Source of the DNA: Ignavibacteriota bacterium
Lineage (GTDB): Bacteria; Bacteroidota; Ignavibacteria; Ignavibacteriales; Melioribacteraceae
NCBI GenBank assembly: GCA_016708125.1
Contig: JADJGF010000001.1
Span: 890,001-954,000 of the forward strand
Length of the DNA stretch: 64,000 nt
Reading direction: 5' to 3'
Of the stretch, positions 7,400 through 16,642 are shown one piece after another. The notes beneath the pieces are model-generated. The model saw only the letters and a list, made by a program, of their open reading frames with translations, was not told where the DNA came from and did not search any database. The position numbers and the translations under genes are program-made. The stretch's first letter is position 1; each line of letters begins with the position of its first letter.

Positions 7400-9565
7400 A
7401 TGAACATTCCACAAAGTATTGCAAAAGTTTTAAATATTAGTAAATCTCAAGTCGAAACTGTTTTAAGTTTATTTGCCGAAGAAGCAACAATTCCATTTAT
7501 CGCAAGATATCGTAAAGAAAAAACCGGCGGTTTGGATGAAGATCAATTACGCGAAATCGAAAATTTAAATAACTATTTAACTTTACTAGAAGATAGAAAA
7601 GCCGCAGTTCTAAAAAGTATTGAAGAACAAGGGAAATTAACTGATGAATTAAAAGAAAAAATTCTTGCCGCCGATAAACTTCAAGATGTTGAAGATTTGT
7701 ATCTTCCGTACAAACCAAAACGTAAAACCCGCGGAACCGTTGCAAAGGCAAAAGGATTAGAGCCTTTAGCACATTTTATAATTGATAATCCAAATTTCTC
7801 CGGCGACTTTAATAAAATTGCAGAACAATATTTAAGCAAAGAAAAAGAAGTTCTCACAATTGAAGATGCAGTAAACGGAGCTAAAGATATAATTGCAGAA
7901 ATGATTAGCGATAATGCCGAAGTGAGAAAATTAGTAAGAGAAAGTTTATTAAATTCATCAAATGTTTGTTCTACAAAAGTTAGCAAAAAATCAGCTGATG
8001 AAAATTCTAAGAAAACAGATGTTTATGAAATTTATCACAATTTTAAAATTGAAATTACAAGAATTAAACCATATCAAGTTTTGGCTTTAAATCGCGGCGA
8101 GAATGAAGGATTTTTAAAAATAGCTTTCGAGTTTGATAAAAGTGAAATATTAAAAAATATTTACAAAACTTTTTTCACTTTCAAAAAATCATTCTTTGAA
8201 TATTTATTAGATGAAACAACTTCCGATTCATTCAACAGATTAATTCAGCCATCAATTGAAAGAGAAATTAGAAATTATTTAACAGAAATTGCCGATGAAC
8301 ACGCTGTAAAAGTTTTTGCATCAAATTTAAAACAGCTTTTGCTTCAGCCGCCAATTATGAATAAAATAATTATGGGAATTGATCCGGGATTTGTTTCGGG
8401 ATCTAAAGTTGCGGTAATTGATAAAACTGGAAAATATTTGGAAGGTGAAACTATTTATCCTCATCCGCCGCAAAATAAAAAAGATATCTCCATTCAAACA
8501 ATTTTAAAATTTATCAAAAAATATAATGTTGAATTAATTGCAATCGGTAACGGAACCGCAAGCAGAGAAACTGAATTGTTGGTTTCATCAATTATTAAAG
8601 ATTATAAATTGAATTGTCATTACTTAATCGTAAATGAAGCCGGAGCTTCTGTATATTCGGCATCGCCAATTGCTAAACAAGAATTTCCGGATTTGGAAGC
8701 AAGCCAGCGTGGAAATATTTCAATCGCTCGCAGAGTTTTAGATCCGCTTGCTGAACTTGTAAAAATTGATTCCAAGTCTATCGGCGTTGGACTTTATCAG
8801 CATGATGTTGATCAGAAATTACTAAATAAAAATTTAGATGATGTTGTAATCAGCTGCGTGAATTATGTTGGCGTTGACATAAATACAGCTTCATCTTCTC
8901 TCTTAACTTACGTTTCCGGATTGAGCAAAAGAATTGCAAATAATATTGTTAAATATCGTGAAGAAAACGGTCGGTTTGAAAACCGTAATCAGCTTAAAGA
9001 AGTTAGCGGTGTTGGAGATAAATTATTTGAACAAGCCGCCGGATTTTTAAAAATCAGCGGCGGTGAAAATCCATTGGATTCAACTTTTATTCACCCGGAA
9101 TCTTATGAAGCGACCGAAAAACTTTTGCAAATGTGCGAAATTTCTTCAACTTCAATTAATGAAAAAGGTTTGCTTGTAAAACAATTTGCTGAGAAAAAAG
9201 GAATTGGAAAAATTGCCGATCAATTAAATATTGGAACACCAACACTCGAAGATATAATTCAGAATATTGTAAAACCCGGAAGAGATCCGCGTGAAGATAT
9301 GCCAAAACCAATTTTGCGCAGCGATGTTCTAAAAATTGAAGATTTGGAAATTGGAATGACTTTAAAAGGAACAGTAAGAAACGTTGTAGATTTCGGCGCT
9401 TTTGTGGATATTGGAGTTAAACAAGACGGACTTCTTCACATTTCTGAAATGGCAAATAAATTTGTAAAACACCCGATGGAAATTGTAAGCGTCGGTGATA
9501 TTATTGATATAAAAATAAAATCCGTTGATGTACAAAAAAATAGAATTGCTTTAAGTATGAAATAA
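7400..9565 (+). CDS. tex: Tex-family RNA-binding transcription accessory protein
   Basis: The protein has 721 residues, typical for Tex/YhgF. The N-terminal Tex domain contains IPFIARYRKEKTGGLDE, a family signature. A YqgF-like RNase H fold begins at IMGIDPGFVSGSKVAV, helix-hairpin-helix repeats occupy about 500-560 (ANNIVKYREENGRF, VSGVGDKLFEQAAGFL), and a C-terminal S1 domain (GTVRNVVDFGAFVDIGVKQDGLLHISEMA) ends the chain. Tex binds structured RNA and the elongating polymerase in the cytoplasm and affects transcription and stress tolerance. It is a single gene with pcrB starting 63 nt later on the same strand, so the two may be co-transcribed. Confidence 0.95.
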   Translation: MNIPQSIAKVLNISKSQVETVLSLFAEEATIPFIARYRKEKTGGLDEDQLREIENLNNYLTLLEDRKAAVLKSIEEQGKLTDELKEKILAADKLQDVEDLYLPYKPKRKTRGTVAKAKGLEPLAHFIIDNPNFSGDFNKIAEQYLSKEKEVLTIEDAVNGAKDIIAEMISDNAEVRKLVRESLLNSSNVCSTKVSKKSADENSKKTDVYEIYHNFKIEITRIKPYQVLALNRGENEGFLKIAFEFDKSEILKNIYKTFFTFKKSFFEYLLDETTSDSFNRLIQPSIEREIRNYLTEIADEHAVKVFASNLKQLLLQPPIMNKIIMGIDPGFVSGSKVAVIDKTGKYLEGETIYPHPPQNKKDISIQTILKFIKKYNVELIAIGNGTASRETELLVSSIIKDYKLNCHYLIVNEAGASVYSASPIAKQEFPDLEASQRGNISIARRVLDPLAELVKIDSKSIGVGLYQHDVDQKLLNKNLDDVVISCVNYVGVDINTASSSLLTYVSGLSKRIANNIVKYREENGRFENRNQLKEVSGVGDKLFEQAAGFLKISGGENPLDSTFIHPESYEATEKLLQMCEISSTSINEKGLLVKQFAEKKGIGKIADQLNIGTPTLEDIIQNIVKPGRDPREDMPKPILRSDVLKIEDLEIGMTLKGTVRNVVDFGAFVDIGVKQDGLLHISEMANKFVKHPMEIVSVGDIIDIKIKSVDVQKNRIALSMK

Positions 9566-9628
9566 TAAAGACATTTTATACAAAGTTTACTATTTTGATT
9601 TTAAGATTTTTCCTATTTATTTGATAAA

Positions 9629-10378
9629 ATGAAAATTTATAAGCAAATAGAAAATATAATTGAAACGAAAGGTGCAGCTTATTTTATTCTGATCGATCCG
9701 GATAAACTGCCGCTTGAAAAATCTAAATCATTTATTCAGCATTGTGAAAATTCTGGAGTTGATGGGTTTCTTATTGGCGGAAGTTTAATGATTAATGGAA
9801 ATTTAGATGAATCAATAATTGAAGTAAAAAAATATACAAATCTGCCAATTATAATTTTTCCGGGAAGTGTTAACCAAGTTTCAAAATTTGCAGATGCAAT
9901 TTTATTTATATCATTAATAAGTGGAAGAAATGCCGATCATCTAATTGGTAAACATGTTCAAGCCGCGCCATTGATAAAAAAATATAATATTGAAGCAATC
10001 TCTACCGGATATATTTTAGTTGAATCAGGACAAACTACAACAGCAGAATATATAAGCGGAAGCAAGCCAATCCCAAGAAACAAACCCGAAATTGCCGTTG
10101 CAACTGCACTTGCCGGAGAATATTTAGGAATGAAATTAATTTATTTAGAAGGCGGTTCGGGTGCTGAAAAATCAGTGCCAAACGAAATGATTAAATTTGT
10201 TTCCTCACAAATTTCTGTTCCGGTTATTGTTGGCGGCGGAATTAGAACTCCGCAAGAAGCAAAAGAAAAAGTTGAAGCCGGTGCAAAAATTATAATCACC
10301 GGAAACTATTTTGAAGATGAAGATAATTGGAATTTAATTCTGGAGTTTGCACAAGCCGTTCATAAAACCAAAAAATAA
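9629..10378 (+). CDS. pcrB: Geranylgeranylglyceryl / heptaprenylglyceryl phosphate synthase (PcrB/GGGPS family)
   Basis: This 249-residue TIM barrel should join sn-glycerol-1-phosphate to a polyprenyl diphosphate, forming an ether-linked glycerolipid precursor. Seen: FILIDPDK near the start, GFLIGGSLM, the substrate loop STGYILVESGQTTTAEY, YLEGGSGAEKSVP, and the phosphate-binding VIVGGGIRTPQEA and IIITGNYFED. These are conserved in the archaeal enzyme and in the group II enzymes of Bacteroidota. The chain length of the prenyl donor cannot be read from sequence by eye. The gene lies between tex and a membrane-channel gene, all on the plus strand. Confidence 0.9.
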   Translation: MKIYKQIENIIETKGAAYFILIDPDKLPLEKSKSFIQHCENSGVDGFLIGGSLMINGNLDESIIEVKKYTNLPIIIFPGSVNQVSKFADAILFISLISGRNADHLIGKHVQAAPLIKKYNIEAISTGYILVESGQTTTAEYISGSKPIPRNKPEIAVATALAGEYLGMKLIYLEGGSGAEKSVPNEMIKFVSSQISVPVIVGGGIRTPQEAKEKVEAGAKIIITGNYFEDEDNWNLILEFAQAVHKTKK

Positions 10379-10457
10379 ATTTTTAATTTTTCAGAATTTC
10401 CCGAAACATTTTTAGTTTTTAATCATCGTATCTATTTTAACTTATAAAGTTTTTTAA

Positions 10458-11405
10458 ATGGAACGACTCAAAAATTTCCCAATCAATTTTTTCTCTATAA
10501 TTTTAGGCTTAACCGGATTTACTTTAGCACTTCAAAGAAGCGAAACTTTTTTACATAATCCAATTAAAGTAAGCTCAATTATTTTAGCACTTACAATTTT
10601 AATATTTCTGGTAATTCTAATAATTTATTTTCTTAAAACTGTAAAGTTTAGATCAGAAGTTTTAAAAGAATTTAATCATCCAATTAAACTAAGTTTTTTT
10701 CCAACAATTTCTATAAGCTTCATAATGCTTAGTGTGGCATTGGTTAAAATTGATTTTACAATTTCAAAAATTCTCTGGATTGTTGGAACAATTGGACAGC
10801 TATTATTAACACTTAAAATAATTTCAATTTGGATTCAGCACACACATTTTGAAATTTTACATATGAATCCGGCTTGGTTTATACCAGCTGTTGGAAATAT
10901 TTTAGTTCCTATTTCCGGTGTAGATTTTTTTTCAAGTGAAATTTCTTGGTTCTTCTTTTCAATAGGATTTTTCTTCTGGATAATTTTAATGGTGATATTT
11001 TTCAATCGAATAATATTTCATCATCCTTTGCCGGAAAGATTGCTTCCTACATTATTTATTTTAATTGCACCGCCGGCAGTTGGTTTTATCTCATATTTTA
11101 AGATAAGCGGAGAAATAAATGATTTCTCAAAAATACTTTATTACTATGCACTTTTCTTAACATTGCTGCTTTTTTTTCAAATAAAAATGTTTGGTAAAAT
11201 TAAATTTTATTTTTCATGGTGGGCTTATTCATTCCCGTTATCTGCTATAACAATTGCGACAATTTTAATGTTTCACCAAACTCAATTCGATTTTTTTTCA
11301 TATTTATCAATAGCTTTGTTGATAATTCTAACTTTTGTTATTGGAATAATTTTTTATAAAACAGTTATCGCAATTAAGAATAAAGAAGTTTGTGTGGAAG
11401 AATAA
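10458..11405 (+). CDS. TehA/SLAC1-family (TDT) membrane transporter or anion channel
   Basis: This 315-residue integral membrane protein has about ten hydrophobic spans. PAWFIPAVGNILVPISG and the span ending FFFWIILMVIFFNRIIFHHPLPERLLPT match the TehA / plant SLAC1 / yeast Ssu1 fold, a five-hairpin trimeric channel gated by a Phe. Relatives carry tellurite resistance, malate, sulfite or small-anion transport. Substrate cannot be decided from sequence. It starts at ATG 80 nt after pcrB on the same strand. Confidence 0.8.
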   Translation: MERLKNFPINFFSIILGLTGFTLALQRSETFLHNPIKVSSIILALTILIFLVILIIYFLKTVKFRSEVLKEFNHPIKLSFFPTISISFIMLSVALVKIDFTISKILWIVGTIGQLLLTLKIISIWIQHTHFEILHMNPAWFIPAVGNILVPISGVDFFSSEISWFFFSIGFFFWIILMVIFFNRIIFHHPLPERLLPTLFILIAPPAVGFISYFKISGEINDFSKILYYYALFLTLLLFFQIKMFGKIKFYFSWWAYSFPLSAITIATILMFHQTQFDFFSYLSIALLIILTFVIGIIFYKTVIAIKNKEVCVEE

Positions 11406-11592
11406 TTTTCCCATCAAAATACTATGGATGAAATATAATTTTTTGATTATTTGAAAAGTGCTAATATTAATTCTGCAAAATTTTATCGACTTAACTAAAG
11501 ATTTACACTCAGTTTATTTTATATTCTAAAGAAAAACATTTGGAAATTAGTTAACTTTGGAAAAAATTATAAAATTTGTGAGGAGAATATAA

Positions 11593-13854
11593 ATGACAGC
11601 AAACTTTGATATGATTCAAAAAGTTTATAGCAATCTTGAAGCCAAAATAAATGCTGCAAGAAATGTTTTAAACCGACCAATGACTTATACTGAAAAAATA
11701 TTATATGCTCATTTGTGGGATAATGTTGCAAAAGAATTTACTCGTGGAAAAGATTATGTTGATTTGGCACCCGATAGAGTTGCAATGCAAGATGCAACAG
11801 CTCAAATGGCACTTTTGCAATTTATGCATTCCGGAAGAAAAAGTGTTGCCGTTCCTTCAACATCTCATTGCGATCATTTAATACAAGCGCAAGTTGGCGC
11901 CGAAGCTGATTTGAACAGAGCAAAAAGTGAAAATGAAGAAGTTTACAATTTTATAGAAAGTATTTCTAAAAGATTTGGCGTTGGATTTTGGAAACCCGGT
12001 GCCGGAATTATTCATCAAGTTGTGTTGGAAAATTATGCTTTCCCGGGCGGAATGATGATTGGAACAGATTCACACACTCCAAATGCCGGCGGATTGGGAA
12101 TGATTGCAATCGGCGTTGGCGGTGCTGATGCTGTTGATGTTATGGCTGGAATGGCTTGGGAATTGAAATGGCCAAAATTAATTGGAATAAAATTAACCGG
12201 TAAACTTTCGGGTTGGACTTCACCAAAAGATGTGATTTTAAAAGTTGCCGGAATTTTAACAGTAAAAGGCGGAACCGGTGCAATTGTTGAATATTTTGGT
12301 GAAGGTGCAAAATCAATTTCATGTACCGGAAAAGGAACAATCTGCAATATGGGCGCAGAAATTGGAGCAACAACTTCTACATTTGCTTTCGATGAAAAAA
12401 TGGCAGCATATTTAAAAGCCACTGATCGCGCTGATGTTGCGGAATTAGCAACACAACACGCAAAACTTTTAACTGCTGATGATGGTGTTTATGAAAATCC
12501 AGAAAAATATTTTGATCAAATTATAGAAATTAATTTAAACGAACTTGAACCTCATTTGAATGGACCTTACACACCGGATCGTTCAATTCCAATTTCTAAA
12601 ATGAAAGAAACTGCAAAAGAAAATGATTTTCCGGAAGAATTGAGTGTTGGTTTAATCGGAAGCTGCACAAATTCAAGTTATGAAGATATTGACCGCGCCG
12701 CAAATATTGCAAAACAAGCGCTTTCTAAAGGATTAAAAGCAAAAGCACAATTCACAATTACTCCCGGCTCTGAACAAGTTAGAGCAACAATTGAACGCGA
12801 TGGACAATTAAAAACTCTTACAGATTTTGGCGGAGTTGTTCTTTCAAATGCCTGCGGACCTTGTATTGGAATGTGGCAAAGAATGGATAATCCCGAACAA
12901 AAAAGAAATAGTATTGTAACTTCATTCAACAGAAATTTTGCAAAACGACAAGATGGAAATCCAAATACTTTGGCATTTGTGGCTTCTCCGGAAATTACAA
13001 CAGCTTTAACAATTGCCGGAAAAATTACTTTTAATCCGGAAACAGATGTTTTGGTAAATGATAAAGGCGAAGAAATTAAATTGGATATTCCTTTTGGTGA
13101 TGAACTTCCGCAAAACGGATTTCAACCAGATTTAGAAGGCTTCATCGCTCCCTCTGAAAAATATTATGGTACAGAAGTTATTATAAATCCGGAAAGCAAA
13201 AGATTACAATTTTTGGAAAGATTTTCAGAATGGGACGGAAATGATTTTACAGATTTACCATTATTGTTAAAAGCTAAGGGTAAATGTACAACCGATCATA
13301 TTTCTATGGCTGGATCTTGGTTAAAATTCCGCGGACATTTAGACAACATTTCCGATAATTTATTTTTGGGTGCAATAAATGCATTTACTGATAAAGCCGG
13401 TGAAGTGAAAAATGTTTTCACTCAAGAATATAAAAATGTAAGTAAAGTTGCCCGTGAATATAAAGCAGAAGGTTTAGGTTGGGTTGTTGTTGGCGATGAA
13501 AATTACGGCGAAGGTTCATCTCGCGAACATGCGGCAATGGAACCAAGATTCTTAAATGGCAAAGCAATTATTGTAAGAAGTTTTGCAAGAATTCACGAAA
13601 CTAATTTGAAGAAACAAGGAATGCTTCCGTTAACTTTTGATAATCCCGCAGATTATGATAAAGTAAAAGAAGATGACAAAATTAGTTTGATTGGTTTAAA
13701 AGATTTAGCTCCCGGTTCACAAGTAAAGATGATTATGAAACATTCTGATGGAACAACCGATGAAGCAATGTTAAATCATACATTTAATGCAAATCAAATT
13801 GAGTGGTTTAAAGCCGGAAGTGCATTAAATTTAATTGCGGCACAAAATAAATAA
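11593..13854 (+). CDS. acn: Aconitate hydratase, mitochondrial-type
   Basis: This 753-residue citrate-cycle enzyme interconverts citrate and isocitrate through cis-aconitate. The three [4Fe-4S] cysteine ligands are in GLIGSCTNSSYED and ACGPCIGMW. Other landmarks are TSHCDHL, GTDSHTPNAGGLGMIAIGVGGADAVD, and the C-terminal swivel domain with GEGSSREHAAMEPRFL. The N-terminus and length fit the mitochondrial-type family found in Bacteroidota and eukaryotes rather than IRP1-like AcnA or AcnB. GAGGAG before ATG is a strong ribosome site. Its 3' end faces a convergent CYTH gene across an inverted repeat. Confidence 0.96.
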   Translation: MTANFDMIQKVYSNLEAKINAARNVLNRPMTYTEKILYAHLWDNVAKEFTRGKDYVDLAPDRVAMQDATAQMALLQFMHSGRKSVAVPSTSHCDHLIQAQVGAEADLNRAKSENEEVYNFIESISKRFGVGFWKPGAGIIHQVVLENYAFPGGMMIGTDSHTPNAGGLGMIAIGVGGADAVDVMAGMAWELKWPKLIGIKLTGKLSGWTSPKDVILKVAGILTVKGGTGAIVEYFGEGAKSISCTGKGTICNMGAEIGATTSTFAFDEKMAAYLKATDRADVAELATQHAKLLTADDGVYENPEKYFDQIIEINLNELEPHLNGPYTPDRSIPISKMKETAKENDFPEELSVGLIGSCTNSSYEDIDRAANIAKQALSKGLKAKAQFTITPGSEQVRATIERDGQLKTLTDFGGVVLSNACGPCIGMWQRMDNPEQKRNSIVTSFNRNFAKRQDGNPNTLAFVASPEITTALTIAGKITFNPETDVLVNDKGEEIKLDIPFGDELPQNGFQPDLEGFIAPSEKYYGTEVIINPESKRLQFLERFSEWDGNDFTDLPLLLKAKGKCTTDHISMAGSWLKFRGHLDNISDNLFLGAINAFTDKAGEVKNVFTQEYKNVSKVAREYKAEGLGWVVVGDENYGEGSSREHAAMEPRFLNGKAIIVRSFARIHETNLKKQGMLPLTFDNPADYDKVKEDDKISLIGLKDLAPGSQVKMIMKHSDGTTDEAMLNHTFNANQIEWFKAGSALNLIAAQNK

Positions 13855-13867
13855 ATTTATAATATTG

Positions 13868-13957
13868 AAAAATAGAACGCAGATGACACCGAAAAAAAGA
13901 TTCTCATAGTTTTATCTGTGATTATCAATTTCTTCTGCGTTTTCTGTGTTCTATTTT
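13868..13957. repeat. Imperfect inverted repeat between convergent genes
   Basis: An AAAATAGAAC-type arm at 13868-13878 is mirrored by GTTCTATTTT at 13948-13957. Inside, GCAGA is mirrored by TCTGC with unequal spacing. The wording (TCTGCGTTTTCTGTGTTCT) recalls dispersed intergenic repeats of this bacterial group; a related piece (CACAAAGAACACAGAG) lies near 63760. It may end both converging transcripts. Confidence 0.5.
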
Positions 13958-14459
13958 ATTTTTCTAAAATCAAATCTCTATAAGATTTTCTAATCTGATT
14001 TTTTTCATCCAATTCTAATAATTTCACAATTTCATCAAACTCTGTTTTTGCTTCAACTTGAGAAATATTTTTAACAACGGTTTCGAGTTCTAAAAATTTT
14101 CCTAAATTTTTTACTTCATCCAAATGAATTCTTGTGTTTTTGTATATGTATAATTCGCGAACTTTTTCTACAACTGTTTCAGTTTCAAAAATATCACTAA
14201 AATAATTTTCAACATTTTCTCCGGAAATATTTAGAACAAAATAATTACTCCATCTTTCACCGTCTTTTTCATTTCGCTGATATTTAATTAATTCAAAACC
14301 TTCATTGTGTTTTCGCAATTTTAAAAGTCCAGCCGGAATTTTATAATAAATATCCTTTTGTAAAATTGTTTTTTCATGCTGAATATTTTTATCATTTTGT
14401 ATTTTCAAAATATTATCAAAATTTTCTAACTTTACTTTAATTTCCAAATTTGTTGCCAT
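13956..14459 (-). CDS. CYTH-domain protein (class IV adenylate cyclase / triphosphatase-like)
   Basis: This 167-residue single-domain protein has the CYTH tunnel fold. The N-terminal strand NLEIKVKL carries the variant of the ExExK metal/phosphate motif. Alternating basic strands (LLKLRKHNEGFELIKYQR), then RIHLDEVKNLGKFLELETVV and a late RKSYRDLIL, follow the CyaB-type pattern. Family members hydrolyse tripolyphosphate or thiamine triphosphate, or act as adenylate cyclases; I cannot tell which here. It is a single gene ending inside the inverted repeat it shares with acn. Confidence 0.8.
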   Translation of the reverse strand: MATNLEIKVKLENFDNILKIQNDKNIQHEKTILQKDIYYKIPAGLLKLRKHNEGFELIKYQRNEKDGERWSNYFVLNISGENVENYFSDIFETETVVEKVRELYIYKNTRIHLDEVKNLGKFLELETVVKNISQVEAKTEFDEIVKLLELDEKNQIRKSYRDLILEK

Positions 14460-14567
14460 TTTATCCTCAAAAATTTCACTGGATTTTTGAACTTCTGTTG
14501 TTTAATTAGTGTATTGATTTTTACAAATATTTATATATTTTAAAAAGTAAGCAATTTTGAGAAAACC

Positions 14568-15212
14568 ATGAAAAAATTTCTTTTATTTTTTTTGATTTTT
14601 CCGTTTGTAATAAATTTTTCCCAAAAAATTGGACAGCTTGGCGAAGAAAAACCAAATATAGATTTTCCGGATAATGCAATTGGGTTGGATTTAATGATTG
14701 GCGAAGGCGGATTTGGTTTAGGCGGGTTTTATAGACATAATTATTCAAACACATTAACTGTTTTTTCTGATTTTTCTATTTCTGAAACAAAACACGAAAG
14801 AGAAATTGAGCGATATGATATTTTCGGTTATCCGCTTCCTATTTACGGAAAAAAAAATAGAATTTATTTATTTCCATTAAATTTTGGATTACAATATAGA
14901 TTATTTTATCAATCTCTTACCGATAATTTAAGACCATACGTTTCTATTGCAGTTGGTCCAACAATGTTCGTAACATCTCCAGCCGAAAGAGAATTTTTTA
15001 ATTCATTAGGATATGCTCAAGCAAAATATGGAATTGGCGGTTATATTGGATTTGGTGCAAATTTTGGCACAAACACAAATAATTTGACCGGAATTAATAT
15101 TCGATATTACCTTCATCAAATGTTTGACAAAGGAATTGAACAATATTATGGTGAATTTAGAAAATCAATTCAGCAAGTTTCTTTAACAATTAATATTGGA
15201 ATAATGTATTAA
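14568..15212 (+). CDS. Exported outer-membrane beta-barrel-like protein
   Basis: The 214 residues begin with a clear signal peptide (MKKFLLFFLIFPFVINFSQ). The mature part has alternating Gly/aromatic strands (GLDLMIGEGGFGLGGFYRH, FPLNFGLQYRLFYQ, GGYIGFGANFG) typical of small outer-membrane barrels. It ends in a Tyr, as barrel proteins often do. I recognise no family. It stands alone on the plus strand. Confidence 0.65.
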   Translation: MKKFLLFFLIFPFVINFSQKIGQLGEEKPNIDFPDNAIGLDLMIGEGGFGLGGFYRHNYSNTLTVFSDFSISETKHEREIERYDIFGYPLPIYGKKNRIYLFPLNFGLQYRLFYQSLTDNLRPYVSIAVGPTMFVTSPAEREFFNSLGYAQAKYGIGGYIGFGANFGTNTNNLTGINIRYYLHQMFDKGIEQYYGEFRKSIQQVSLTINIGIMY

Positions 15213-15352
15213 TTCGTATTTCAATTTTTGTTGCAGTTTTTGAATTTTTCGAAACAAAATCTAATTTGAAACTTGATTTGAATCACAGTTTGAATCTTTT
15301 TATTCAATAAATTGGCTGTTAATCTTTAGGAAAAGATATAAAGGAGAGAGAA

Positions 15353-15742
15353 ATGGAAACCAATTTATTTGAAAGAAAAGAATTTTTAAATCAACCTTGG
15401 ATATCAACAAATTCAATTAATATGTTTACTAAATCAGAAATAAACCAAAAAACAATTGTTCATATAAATCTGTTAAGAGCTACTGCAAATGAAACTGAAT
15501 CATTTAAAGATTTTTTAAAAGTTTTGTTAGATAATTCTAATAACAATTTAATATTTGATTTAAGCTCTTGTACTTTTATAGATTCTACATTTTTAAGTAC
15601 AATTATTACGTTTAACAAAAATTATAAATCAAAAGTTGAAATTGTAGTTAAGGATATTAGACAGTTAACTATTTTTAGAATTACAAAACTTGATAAGATT
15701 TTTGATATATATTCGAATTTAGATTCTGCAACAGCTGCTTAA
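15353..15742 (+). CDS. STAS-domain protein (anti-sigma-factor-antagonist-like)
   Basis: The protein has 129 residues, with the strong ribosome site AAGGAGAGAG before ATG. The core LIFDLSSCTFIDSTFLSTII is the STAS beta-strand/loop/helix, where the DS(T) Ser is the usual phosphorylation site in SpoIIAA/RsbV-type antagonists. It is clearly paralogous to the protein at 25678-26103: both have INL/VNL-RATxNE, a DS-xFL core and IFxIYxNL near the end. It probably works in partner switching with a serine kinase, but no such kinase lies nearby. Its stop codon overlaps the convergent parA-like gene by 4 nt. Confidence 0.82.
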   Translation: METNLFERKEFLNQPWISTNSINMFTKSEINQKTIVHINLLRATANETESFKDFLKVLLDNSNNNLIFDLSSCTFIDSTFLSTIITFNKNYKSKVEIVVKDIRQLTIFRITKLDKIFDIYSNLDSATAA

Positions 15743-16515
15743 ATAATACTAACGGAATTTCTGCTGATTAATTCGTCGGCTAATTTTCTATACGCCAATG
15801 AGGCTTTTGCTTCTGGGTTATAAACAATTATTGGCAAATTATGAAATGTGGATTCTGAAACTTCTACATTTTTTGGAATTACATATTGAAATAAATAGTT
15901 CGGAAATTCTCTTAATAAAACTTTCTTAGTATAAAAACCAGCTTTTGTATTTGCTTCATACATCGTTAGAAGAATTCCTTCTACTTTTAATTTTGAATTA
16001 AACTTTGCTTTAACCAAATCAATATGCTTCATAACTCTTACAACTTCATTTAATGAATATCTTGCTGTTCTAACCGGAATAATTACAGAATCTGCAATCA
16101 TCAAAATGTTTGTTGTTGTTCCAATTAATGAAGGCGGGCAATCAAAAATTATATAATGATATGAATAAATTTCCGAATCTAAAATACTTTTTAGAATTAA
16201 TTCATCAGATGTAATTTTGGAAAGTTTAACTTCTCCTTCATATTCAAGCTGGCGCATGGGAATAAAATCCAAATTATGTTCAAATGTTTTATGAATTACA
16301 CTTTTAAAAGCTTTAGTAAAAGTTAGAACATCAAACAAATCGCCGGTTATGTTTGAAGCTTTTAATCCCAATGTCGGCGCACATTGCCCGGAAGGATCTA
16401 AATCAATTAGTAAAGTCCTTTTTCCGCTTTGTGCAAGTGCAACAGCTAAATTTACAGCTGTTGTTGTTTTGCCTTCTCCGCCTTTTGGCGTTGTTATTGA
16501 AATAATTTTTCCCAT
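15739..16515 (-). CDS. ParA/Soj-family ATPase
   Basis: The 258 residues begin MGKIISITTPKGGEGKTTTAVNLA, the deviant Walker A of the ParA/MinD family. LLIDLDPSGQCAPTLG and HYIIFDCPPSLIGTTT supply Walker A' and B. Such ATPases dimerise on ATP and bind DNA or membrane to position cargo: chromosomes, plasmids or protein complexes. No ParB partner is adjacent, so this is an orphan and may place something other than DNA. It is convergent with the STAS gene and shares 4 nt with it. Confidence 0.88.
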   Translation of the reverse strand: MGKIISITTPKGGEGKTTTAVNLAVALAQSGKRTLLIDLDPSGQCAPTLGLKASNITGDLFDVLTFTKAFKSVIHKTFEHNLDFIPMRQLEYEGEVKLSKITSDELILKSILDSEIYSYHYIIFDCPPSLIGTTTNILMIADSVIIPVRTARYSLNEVVRVMKHIDLVKAKFNSKLKVEGILLTMYEANTKAGFYTKKVLLREFPNYLFQYVIPKNVEVSESTFHNLPIIVYNPEAKASLAYRKLADELISRNSVSII

Positions 16516-16642
16516 GTACCAAATAAATAATTAGCTTCTAATTTATAGAAAAATTCTAATGAATTAAATAAAAATTGTTCAATATATTAATCGTCACTTA
16601 TTAAAGATTTTTTTATTATTGCAAAATTTGAGGATAAAGCAA

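Noticed and set aside
12033..12422. 129-codon antisense frame inside aconitase
   Set aside because: Lies wholly within a highly conserved enzyme gene and has no independent start signal.
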